From assembly GCA_033296885.1 (NCBI GenBank), contig MU863985.1, positions 62,001-126,000 on the forward strand: a stretch of DNA of 64,000 nucleotides, read 5' to 3'. Position 1 is the stretch's first letter; each line of letters starts with the position of its first letter. Under the pieces are notes generated by a model. The model was not told where the DNA came from. It did no database searches and saw only the letters and a program-made list of their open reading frames with translations. Made by a program: the position numbers and the translations under genes. Source of the DNA: Triangularia verruculosa. Lineage: Eukaryota > Ascomycota > Sordariomycetes > Sordariales > Podosporaceae. Of the stretch, positions 46,689 to 56,157 are shown one piece after another.

Positions 46689-47552
46689 TATCTTCGCTTC
46701 CCTGTGGTCGGCAAGAACAATAGGGCAACCAGAAGTGTTAAATAGACGACAGCAAGACTGATGGCCACATCAACACCAACACACTCGCTTAACGTAAGGC
46801 ACAAAGGAAGATTTATTCTTTAGCGTTGATTTCCTCTACAGTGACGAAACAGTGCCCTTAAAAAAGACGTTATCTTCAGAACAGCCGCGAGACAACACCT
46901 CTGCTGCCGAAAAAGGGAACCCTAGAAATGAGAGAAAGTCAGGGGCAAGAGAGAAGTGGGCTATAGATCGAGTTCTCACCTTCGGGTTCTAGGGTGTCAC
47001 ATTCTACCTACTTGATAGATAAACTGGTACCCTAAAACAACTGAACAAGATGTAGAAATATCGATGATAGGTACAAAATACAGTTATTAAGTCTTGAAAG
47101 ATGGTAACAAGGTCTTTCAAGATACCTGTGAATACCAGGTAAGCTTTAAAAGATACCTCATCCAAAAGCCCTTTAAAAAGTGTAAAAGGCATCGAACGAC
47201 AGTTCAAAGACCGATGTACTGGTGCAAGAAATGTTGAACATAGTGGGTAAGTGTTTCAAAGAGCTCATCAGGCACGTGACCATCTTTTCATGTGTATAAT
47301 GAGTGCCATTCTACCTAGATAGTACGTAGGCAAGCTGCATGCACCTTTAGGGCGCTTCTAAGGGACGCCTGGTTGGAAGGCCTTCGAAATAGGTATTTCA
47401 AATGCCCCAGAAAGCGGACAATCGGTGTTGAGTACACTCGAGAAAGCTTACCCATCTCTCTATATACCTAAGATACATACAATGTTCAACAACATAAGCT
47501 ACGAAGACGTAGCCATTTTCAACATCCACCCCACCGGTCCATGACCTATGAT
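46689..47552. other. Intergenic region between convergent J-proteins 3 and 4
   Basis: 860 bp, AT-rich, holding a 10-bp perfect inverted repeat (47092-47122). No further J-domain sequence or other gene was found. Confidence 0.6.
47092..47122. repeat. 10-bp inverted repeat
   Basis: TCTTGAAAGA (47092-47101) and TCTTTCAAGA (47113-47122) are exact reverse complements separated by 11 nt. It lies between the 3' ends of two convergent J-protein genes and could form a hairpin in either transcript. Confidence 0.6.
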
Positions 47553-48890
47553 TCAGGCTCTTCTGGCAGCTTTGGGGTCCCTCTCCCCTGTTTCACCATT
47601 GTTACGGCCACTCCCTCTAGGCCTTCCTCTCTTTCTCTTCACACCCGAATCTGTGCCGTCATTGCTACCCGCTTGTTGCTTGTTTGCTTGGTCCTGCACT
47701 TCCGTCTGTCGTTGGACAAGTTCGTTCGCCAAGGCCAGATTCTCCAGAGTAAGCCTCTCGATTTGTCTGTCTTTCTCCTGATTTCCGGCATTCAGCCGCT
47801 CGATTTCGGCCTTCATTGTCTGAAACTGCGACTGGTAAGGGTTCGGTTCTGGCCGTCCTTGATGGAGTGGCCAGGGTTGTTGAGGAGGCGGAGGAGCGTG
47901 GTAAGCCCACTGTGACGGCGGCATCCCACTGTGGCTTGCATAGGCTCTCGGGGGCTGTTGGTGCTGTTCCGGAGGAGCATTGTATGGGCCGTTCGGTGCC
48001 GATGTTGGTGAGACATTCTGAGGAGCTTCGTGATACGACGGGTATCCGTGAACGGTAGCATGAGGGCCGCTCTGGTAAGGCTGCGAGGAGCCTTGCCCTG
48101 AAATCTGTACCGCTTCGTTCCGCCAGCGAGGGTTGTGCTCTCTCTCCAGCTGGGCGCACTCAATCTCTGATCTCTGAAGCCTCTCTCGAAGAGCAACCAT
48201 CTCGTCTCTCGCCCGTTTTAGCGCTACCTCGGCATCTCGCATGTCACCTACCGCCTTTTGATGGTCCTGTTTTGCAAGAGTAAGCTCTTGAACAATCTGA
48301 GGAGGCATCTCGCCAATGACTTCTGCCTCTGAGGCCACGCCGGTGGAAATACATTCGCGGCCATTCCGAAGATGCTGAACTGGCTCGGGGCTGTCATCAT
48401 CACTGATGGTAATAATGGTTTGCGCGTCTAGGATGCGGCGTTGTTCAGCTTCATGGGCGCTTTTTTTCTGTCTTAGCCGGAGCTCCAAAGCTTCAACCAG
48501 CCGTGCTCTGTAGTTAAAAGAGGCCTGCATCGCCAATGAATCATTCAGAGCCCGGTCAAAGAGCCCGGCGTACCTAGAGCGCCTTTGAATCGAGTTGGGG
48601 AGTTCGCCGGCGATGATCTGGTCGTATTCATGTCGTGCTTCCGGATTGGAGATGGTCTCGTACGCTTGCTGAAGCTGCAGAACAATCAACAAAACGCCCT
48701 ACAAGTCGATATGAGTCACTGGGCGACTTACCTGCTGAAACTCGGCTGTGGCAACGGCAGAGTTCCCGTGTTTGTCGGGGTGTTTCTCGCGAGCCATCTG
48801 GCGATATCCCTTTTTAACATCAGTGGTGGTCGCATCTGGCCGAATCCCCAGCAAGCTGTAGTATCTTGGTTTCTCGCTCTCTGTCGTCAT
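47553..48890 (-). CDS. J-domain protein 4 with AT-hook
   Basis: Two exons, 48890-48732 and 48674-47553 (57-bp phase-0 intron), giving 426 aa. The N-terminal J domain reads RYYSLLGIRPDATTTDVKKG, HPD in REKHPDKHGNSA, and LQQAYETISNPEARHEYDQI. A first coiled coil follows (about 80-215), then a Pro/Gln/Tyr/His-rich linker, then a second coiled coil (about 335-385: MKAEIERLNAGNQEKDRQIE). The basic tail contains KRKRGRPRGSGRN (about 400-412), an AT-hook core GRP flanked by basic residues. AT-hooks bind the minor groove of AT-rich DNA, so a chromatin-associated chaperone is plausible. The start is the ATG at 48890, not an upstream in-frame ATG at 48944 in a poorer context. Confidence 0.86.
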
Positions 48891-49438
48891 GATGGAAAGA
48901 TTGACCTGCGCAAGGAAACAACTACAGCGACTGGCAAGACCCACTGGTTCGCGAGGCCAAGGTTTATCCAGATGTGATTCGAGAGCAAGGCTGTAGGCAG
49001 CAGGAGGGAGCTTGTCAGGCAGCTGTTGATAAAGGCGCAGAGTCGCGCTGGAATACCTTGGGTGACGAACGAGAGGAATAAGAGCCAGAGGACTGGAAGC
49101 CTGCTAGAAGTGAATTGATGAGGTGGTCAAGTCGCCGGATCACATCAAGGTTGATGGGACGCAAATCCCAGCATGGGAAAAACAGGATGAAAAATTCGCT
49201 CCTTGGTTCAAGGTAGGTGGCTCGCTCAGCAGGCAGGTTTGGCACTGAACTGCAGTTTCAGTCGCCCCCGATAAACCACAACATTGCCCACGTCCTCTGG
49301 TGTTGCTATCGCTTATCGTTTGATTTTTTAATTGTAGACTATCTGAAAGCTGAGGCGGTCAAATCCGGCACGATGCCTACCCCGCGGTATACTGCCACCA
49401 GGCCTGATGCCCAACCATTCTCCTCTCATCCATCAGCT
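48891..49438. other. Intergenic region, J-protein 4 promoter
   Basis: 548 bp between the J-protein 4 start and the 3' end of the NmrA-like gene. No gene is supported. Confidence 0.6.
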
Positions 49439-50585
49439 TCATTTGTTCAGATACTTGGAGAAGTCCTGCTTCGCCAAAGATTCCTCGACTTTTGTGATGG
49501 GGCACTCGATTCCAGCCTACCGTGACCTGGTCAGTATAACCATTCCACACATGCAAACGAAGCAGCGCTCATACCTTTTGAATATCCTCGGCCGTCAACA
49601 GCTCCATCCCACCATCATACCCCGGATCGGACGAATACGCATACATAAGAGCGACTTCCAACCCACAAGCCTTATCCGGCGTCTCAGCCACCATCTCGTC
49701 CATTGTCACCTGTTTGTAGGTGATGGTGGCACCAGTCACACGGCCCCAGGCAGCCGCCCAGTCCTTGAAGCTCAGGTACTGTCCAGCCATGTAGGCCTTT
49801 CCAGGAGGCATCTGGGAGACGGCATACACAAAGTTGCCAGTATCACGGTTCACATCCAGCTGGGGGACGAGCTTATCTGGGTTGCAGGGGAAGCGCATCT
49901 GGAAACTTCCGTCGGATTGCTGTCACATCTGTCAGCGCTATTCTCCAGTCCAGGCCGAACAAGCCCAGGGCTGAGGCTCACTCACCTTGGCAAAATAAGA
50001 GTCGGGCAAGATGTTGTGACTGGTGGTGAAGAAGCCGGTGTGAATGCACGACATCTTGGCCGCCAACTCGGGGTAGTTGGGGACGACATAATCGGGGAAC
50101 ACATCGGCCTTGGAGTCGAAGTGGTACAAGTCCTGGAACTTGCCATTGCTGCACTTCCGGGCATTGCTCAGCGTCGACACCAGGAAGCCGTTGTCCACCA
50201 GAGTATCGACAACCGTGGCCGCAGCATCCGTAATGTTCTTGCCCTGCTGGACCTCGACATCATAGGCGTACTTGCGGCAGTTGATGCCGAGCTCCTCAGC
50301 CCTGGCCCGGCAGTCGGGGCGGAAGAAGGGCTCCCAGTACTGTGTCACGCTGAAGATGAGGTTGGCGCCCTTGAAGGCCTTCTTGAGAGACTCGACGTCG
50401 TCCAGTTCGGCCGCCACCATTTCAGCCCCGAGCTCCGTGAGGGCCTGTGCCGCGGGCGACGAGATATTGCGGGTCAAGCCGCGAACGGCGTATTGCGGGT
50501 CCTGGAGAAAACGGCGGGCAACGGCGCCGCCCTGGTTGCCGGTCGCGCCCAGTACCACGATGAGCTTTTTTTGGACGTCGGCCAT
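49439..50585 (-). CDS. NmrA-like NAD(P)-binding protein (copy 2)
   Basis: Three exons: 50585-49986, 49919-49575 and 49516-49439, giving 340 aa. The nucleotide-binding motif is VVLGATGNQGGAVARRF, followed by the family landmark FSVTQYWEPFFRP. The middle part has DLYHFDSKADVFPDYV, paralogous to VYHFDSKALVEDYA of copy 1. The last exon (26 codons) reads AGIECPITKVEESLAKQDFS; its acceptor is the second of two nearby AGs, chosen because it restores the family ending. Relative to copy 1 there is a longer loop after the YWE motif. Role as a redox-sensing regulator or a reductase is undecided. It is divergent from the methyltransferase gene. Confidence 0.9.
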
Positions 50586-51536
50586 GATGACGATGCGGCT
50601 GAAGCTAGGCAAGGAAGATGGGAAGGATAGTATGTCAATCGGATCAAGAGTCAAGAAACAAGAGGCAGGCAACAAGCAAAACGTGCCAACAATGATACCT
50701 TTAAAGGCTCAGGCCAACAAACATGTTCATTTCCAGGTTCCAGTCCGGCGGTTCAACGAGGAGGGGCCCGAATTAAAGAAACAACCCACTCCGTCTCCCC
50801 TCGTCCCCTCTCTCCTGTTCCGGGCATGTTTCTTCACTTACACAGTAACCTTGTAGCCCCTGGAGAAGGAGGGAATCATTGGATCATCCATCACGGTGGC
50901 CCTCGACGTGGGAGCAGAGTTTGGGGGGCACTTTTGGGTGTGTTATGTGAGTGGAACCCGAAAACAACGCTCGAGAGTGGAGCTGTGTGATGGAGAGTGC
51001 TGAAGTGATAGCGCAGGAGGCGGCGTGGTAGCTGCTTATGCGGGCATAGTGCGTGGGGACCGGCGCAGCTAGCGGATGTTAGCAGCCCTAACGCAGCCAA
51101 AAGCCCCTGATCCGGGATGGCGGGCCTCGGCAGGTGGGAACGGTGGCAGCAGGTGGTGCGACTATCAGACCCTATCACTAAAATCGGGGCCGGCTGGAAC
51201 CACACAGCCGGGATGGGGTCCCCAGGAGAAAATCACACCGCAACCCACCACCCAAGCACCCAGGCAGACCCGAGGGCTTGGATACAAGCGAGACACAACA
51301 CATGTCTAAGCCGGCCAAAACAAAGAGGGGCTCCTTGGAAGGGGGGAGGGGCCCCATATCAATTGGGTCCGCCTTCTGTCCAAGTGTTCGTTTCCCCCCC
51401 GATACCTTGCTCTCCGATCCTTTCGGCAGATCATCGCCGGCCAGGACAAAGAGAAAGACGGAAACTAGGGTCCCGCGAGTTTCCTGCTCCCTTTCTATTT
51501 CCGTCCCTTTGTTGTCAAAGCTCAGACGTCCTCGCA
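50586..51536. other. Divergent promoter region, NmrA-like / methyltransferase
   Basis: 951 bp between divergent start codons, a candidate shared promoter. An open frame across 51117-51764 is largely the in-frame upstream extension of the methyltransferase. No separate gene is supported. Confidence 0.55.
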
Positions 51537-52871
51537 ATGACTGAGAACCCCGCCAAACCCGCTGCTAATAGCGGGTCGGCATCCTCTGCAACCGCCTTTG
51601 GTTACCCGTCAGAGTCACCAACAACATCAAAGGATGTGACAAGTCCAGGGGATTTGCAGGAGGGCCCTGCTGATGAGCCATACCACCCTCATCTCGAAAT
51701 CGATGTACGTTGGCGCTCACTATCACACCCGCCTTCTGAAAATGCATACCAGTGGCTAACGTGATTGTTTGCTCCCTTTGCAGCATGAGGAAGAGGCCGA
51801 TGACAACTCTGATGCCGACTCAGCCTACGTCTCTCTTGGTGGCTCCTCACGCACTGGCTCCGTCACCTCCTCCATCACAAACTACGTCTATGAGAACGGT
51901 CGCCGGTACCATGCCTACCGCTCCGGGCAGTATGTGTTGCCCAACGACGAGGATGAGCAAGAGCGCCTCGACCTGCAACATCACATCTGGCTGTTGCTTC
52001 TCCACGGAAGCCTGTACACCGCCCCCCTGAACGTCCCGACCGAGTCTGATAGCGGGAGAGAGTACAGAATCTTGGATCTGGGCTGCGGCACCGGTATCTG
52101 GGCTATGGACATGGCTGACCAGCACCCTCGCGCCTCTGTCTTTGGTGTTGATCTGAGTCCCATCCAGCCGGACTGGGTACCTGGTAACTGCCGCTTCCAC
52201 GTCGACGACTACGAAGATGACTGGACGTACAGGCCCGACGAGGCATTCGATTACATCCACGGGCGTGCTCTCGGCGGTACGGTCGCAGACTGGGGCCGGT
52301 TCTACCGCCAGGTGAGGACACACCTCAAGCCAGGGGGATACTGTGAAATGCAGGAATATGATGCCTGGATCTTCAGCGACGACGGCAGCTTTGACAGGGC
52401 CTCGTGGACCAAGGAATGGGTACAAAAGCTGGATGAGGCAAGCAGAATGTTTGGCAAGCAAATCAACGTGGCCAACCGCCACAAGCAATGGATGATTGAT
52501 GCTGGCTTTGAGGATGTCCAGGAGAAGGTTATTCGGGTGAGTTGAGGGTTCTTGACCATGACGATGGACGTCGTCATGACCCCTTGTCATGATTACTAAC
52601 AGTGGTGGTGGCACGACAGATTCCCATTGGACCCTGGGCCAAAGACCCTCATCTGAAAGAGCTGGGCCGCTTTGAGCAACTGCATATGCAGATGTCTGTG
52701 GCTTCTCACACCCCTGCACTCTTCACCCGTGTGCACTCGTATACCGAAGAACAGTGCTCGGTGTTGATTGAGGGCGTCAAGAGGGAGTTTCGCAGCAGAG
52801 ATCTGAAACTTATCACCATCTACCGCTTCATCAGCGGCCGGAGTCCTGGCCCTCCTTCCCCCGAGCTGTAA
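51537..52871 (+). CDS. LaeA-type SAM-dependent methyltransferase
   Basis: Three exons: 51537-51704, 51784-52536 and 52620-52871, giving 390 aa. After an acidic, Ser/Thr-rich N-terminus comes NYVYENGRRYHAYRSGQYVL, then LDLQHHIWLLLLHGSLYTAP, and then SAM-binding motif I ILDLGCGTGIWAMDMADQHP (about 150-170), followed by GVDLSPIQPDWVPGN. This is the fungal TAM/LaeA-like class, which contains the global regulator LaeA and many cluster-associated methyltransferases. The arrangement YENGRRYH-x-Y is typical of the class. Substrate is unknown; a nuclear regulatory role is possible but not shown. Start chosen at the first ATG after the leader, at 51537. Confidence 0.92.
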
Positions 52872-54198
52872 GGAGCCCGAAGGCCAGTTTGACAGGTAAC
52901 GAAGCATGATGTGATGTATTGATGATTGGATACCAGGTTATGTGCGTGGTCTGTGTATTTGCATAACTCCTGCATAGTGGTGGATAATTGATTTTGTGCA
53001 GCCCCTTTTGCCCCTTTTTTACATGAAAGGTCCACTGTCGTGCTTGCTTTTGTTCAGCACAGTGGTGCTTGACAGACATAACGCGAAACCACACAGAGTA
53101 GATCCCAACGAGAACTGCGGCGTATGAGCTCATCTCTTTTTTTGATGGACCTACCTGTACATCTCTTTGGGTATAGCAAGGCTTTTGCTTGTCCTAAAGC
53201 ACGCATGACCGCATATCTGTCGCATCACTCAGGCTGCACAGCCGTGTCAACTGGTGTAAGCATAATGGGAAAGATATCCTTGTTAACCGGCTTCATTTTG
53301 AATGGCACGTGGTAGTCAGTACATGCTCAAGGACAAGCAGCAACTGCCATGTGAGTAGATGGCAAGACAAACTTGCATGAAACTGAGGAAAATCATACAC
53401 AGGATGCAACATTGCCTGTTCAGTAATAATTGCAGGTTTCTTAAGCTGAAACAATTTTGTCTATTAATACTAGCTAAACATAATCGTAAAGGAAAACTTA
53501 CACTTCGAATTGGCGAAGGAGAGTTTATCATCCAGACGCAAGTTCCCCGCCTTTGTAGAACAGTTATCATTCCCTACTCTCGGGGGCTTAGAGAAACATA
53601 CAAGACTCCACTTTCCGGCTTGGACTACACATTTTGGCTTCTTTCTCTCCCTCCACTTGCCACATCCGAGCAAAACACAATGATTGCTGTAGAAGACAAG
53701 CCACCAAACCTCACAGCGGCGTCCTCGTTCCCTCTCTACCTCGTCTCACGTAGCGAATGTGAACCCTCTAGATCTTCATCACCAACCGAGCCGGGCACCT
53801 CGCCTCTAAACTTTGCCTTCATCTGGCTGAGTCTAGAGGCAGGCAGTCCCATTCACATCAGTTTGTTCCACCAGATGGATGGGAGGTTGTCGACCGGAAG
53901 CTTGGGCCTCCAAAGAGAATAGACAACCCACACAGCCAGCCTGATGCACACAAAATAATTGTCTATATCAATCTTCAACTCCACGCACAACGTGTTAACA
54001 ATTCCGCTGGACAATGCTCGAGCAAGACTCTTTGGCACAGTCTATTCAATGCCCTCTGGACCTTCTACGACTGGTATACCAAGTGAATCCTGTGGCCGAA
54101 CACCAGCACTCCAGGAGGCCTAGACTAGGTTCCATGTTGGAGAGCCCGCTCCCAAGAAAGATGATGTTGGCAAAAGTTAACCTGCCCGGTCTTCCTCC
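52872..54198. other. Intergenic region, no supported CDS
   Basis: 1.3 kb, AT-richer in the middle. A plus-strand frame across 53359-53922 (187 codons) has no domain or codon-usage support. No gene is called. Confidence 0.5.
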
Positions 54199-54206
54199 TA
54201 TATAAG
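54199..54206 (+). promoter_or_regulatory. Candidate TATA box of the putative secreted-protein gene
   Basis: TATATAAG stands about 100 bp before the first protein-like stretch of the downstream gene relic. Assigned by motif only. Confidence 0.35.
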
Positions 54207-54249
54207 GGGAGTCTAAAATAATCTCTACAGTACAGTCTTCTTCAACAAG

Positions 54250-55148
54250 GGCAGCAAATCATCTCCTTACATCTCTTTCCCCTATCGTTCTCGAAACGGA
54301 GTCTTGTCGATTACATCCGCTCCGCTATCACCCAGTTTCCTATCCCTCCCACCCACGGTCAACCGATTGACTTGGCCCCCTGGCCCGAGTCTGTCTATCC
54401 TGATGATATGGTACGTCCAGGACAAGGGCCGGCAAGAATATCAAAGGGTCAAAAGTGAAGTTAGCAAACCCGGCATTGGCGTCTGTTGCACGGGCTACAA
54501 GCAGAACCTTTTCGTTCCTTGACAAGAGTTATTCCACCGCAGAAGATGCCAATGTGAACATCTGGCATGACAGAGAGTCTATCTACCCTGGGGTTTATCG
54601 GGTGCCTGAGGCCACCTGTATGTAAGCTAAATTAACCCTGTGTTTACATGTACCGGACACGGCCACTGACAAAGCAACGGTAACCACCCCTTCTCACAAG
54701 ACCCGCTCGAGGAAGCCCAAGCCGGCAGGCAAGGGCAACGGCAAAGAGACCAACGGCAAGGGTAACGACAACCACAGCAAGGGTAACAGCAATGCTAGCA
54801 AGGGTAACAGCAATGCTGGCAAGGGGAAAGATACAAAGGAAACGATACCTAGCTATGGGATGGAACATGGAAAGTTTAAAAGGCATGATAGTTGCTTGGA
54901 AGTCATCGACATGTCGCCTGTTGAGGCCACCTCGGCCTGCTCTTGCATTCCGGGTTGGCATCACGACAGTCACGGCCAGCACTGTTACCTCTTACGTTTC
55001 TGCTACCGATTCGGCTACATCCTTTGAACCCACAGGGACAGAGTCCTTGTCTGAGTCCGTAGAGACCGAGATAGCAACTGAGACTCGGACGGCGGCCAAC
55101 GTTGATTTTGACAACTTTGTTATTGTGTCCGAGACTGCTGAGGCTTAA
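54250..55148 (+). pseudogene. Probable broken gene for a Ser/Thr-rich secreted-type protein
   Basis: Several protein-like stretches follow one another but do not form one frame. The first (about 54300-54400, FPIPPTHGQPIDLAPWPESV...) lacks an ATG. A second (about 54533-54618, AEDANVNIWHDRESIYPGVY...) ends at a GTATGT donor that could splice to an acceptor near 54676, giving TVTTPSHKTRSRKPKPAGKG and two KGNSNA repeats, up to ATSACSCIP. From about 54955 the likely continuation lies in another frame (VGITTVTASTVTSYVSATDS..., ending in ETAEA). The 21-bp unit at 54776-54817 is duplicated. A missing start and at least one frame change suggest decay, unless the assembly is wrong. The family was not recognised. 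Confidence 0.35.
54776..54817 (+). repeat. 21-bp in-frame tandem duplication
   Basis: AGCAAGGGTAACAGCAATGCT occurs twice in a row and is followed by a partial third copy. It encodes the KGNSNA repeat of the putative broken gene. Confidence 0.8.
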
Positions 55149-55512
55149 AAACCGAGGGGTTCCTAAAAGGAAGAGTCTGGGATAGTTCACAGGTGGCACG
55201 GTGAGCGGAGTGATTCCTCTATATTTTCACAAACTCGTGACAGGCAGTGTCTATACCCAATCCAAGAATTCCATTGGCCAATTAGTACATATCCCAGCCC
55301 ATGCCCGGTATCACAAAACGCCAGCAGGTGCCAGTAATCGCAACACCAAATGCATAAACTCCCATTATTATGTCATTACATCAACGACTATGACCTCTCT
55401 CAGTTCATGCATCACTCCCTGGCCCTTCACCCCAGGGCCCCCTCTCCTCTCTCAACCCTAGGTTAAGATATAGCTAGGCACAGAGACTGCAAGGTGCTCA
55501 CTGTCCCCGTAT
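55149..55512. other. Short intergenic region
   Basis: 364 bp between the gene relic (plus) and the 3' end of the Kre9-like gene (minus). Nothing recognisable. Confidence 0.6.
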
Positions 55513-56157
55513 TTAGGCAACAACAGCCAGAACACCAGCAACGAGCGCAAGCATGCCGCCCTTGAGCGCGACGCTGGCAGCGCCGCTCTCGGGGGCCCCA
55601 GTAGAGGTAGAAGCAGCAGCAGTATTGCTGGCGGTGCCAGTAGAAGTGGTGGTCTCCTCGGCATCGTCATCATCAGTGTCCTCGGCCTCGGCACCAGTGG
55701 TGGTAGCAGTGGTGGTAGCAGTGGTCATGGTAGTCTTGGAACCTCCGGTGGTAGAGGTGGCCTTGGTGGTGGTAGAGTCGACAACAAGCTCATCATCCGT
55801 GTCATCCTCCTTCTTGTTCTCGAACTGCTCGCTCTGGGCCAGGATGCCCATGTTGTTCTGCTTGACGCTCTGGAAGTTGAACTGGAAAGCGCCGTCCTCG
55901 GGGACGTCCTTCTGGGAGACCACGAGGGAGCCGGAGGAGAGCTTGACCTCGCCGAGGTCCTTGCTGTAGGGGGTGTGGCCGGAAGCCATGTTGACGAGGA
56001 AGAGGTGGGCGGTGTCAGGGTCGGTGTTGACAGTGGACCACTTGACTTCGACGCCGGCAGCGAGATCGACGACGTCGTTCTTGGAGGGAGAGGTGATCTG
56101 GATAGCGGCGGCCATGGAGGCAGCGCCGAGAAGGACGGAAATGGTGGAAGAGCGCAT
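55513..56157 (-). CDS. Kre9/Knh1-like GPI-anchored serine/threonine-rich protein
   Basis: Single exon, 214 aa. A signal peptide (MRSSTISVLLGAASMAAA) is followed by a Kre9/Knh1-type N-terminal domain (about 19-110: IQITSPSKNDVVDLAAGVEV, then KWSTVNTDPDTAHLFLVN and GAFQFNFQSVKQNNMGILAQ). Then comes a Thr/Ser/Asp-rich stalk of about 85 residues and a hydrophobic C-terminus (ALKGGMLALVAGVLAVVA) after small residues near ESGAAS, a good GPI-anchor signal. Members of this family sit on the cell surface and are linked to beta-1,6-glucan or wall assembly; the role here is inferred. Many fungal proteins share this layout, so no gene symbol is given. The overlapping minus-strand frame at 55725-56345 is a shadow. 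Confidence 0.9.
   Translation of the reverse strand: MRSSTISVLLGAASMAAAIQITSPSKNDVVDLAAGVEVKWSTVNTDPDTAHLFLVNMASGHTPYSKDLGEVKLSSGSLVVSQKDVPEDGAFQFNFQSVKQNNMGILAQSEQFENKKEDDTDDELVVDSTTTKATSTTGGSKTTMTTATTTATTTGAEAEDTDDDDAEETTTSTGTASNTAAASTSTGAPESGAASVALKGGMLALVAGVLAVVA

Noticed and set aside
53359..53922. 187-codon plus-strand frame
   Set aside because: Begins in AT-rich sequence and shows no domain or conserved motif.
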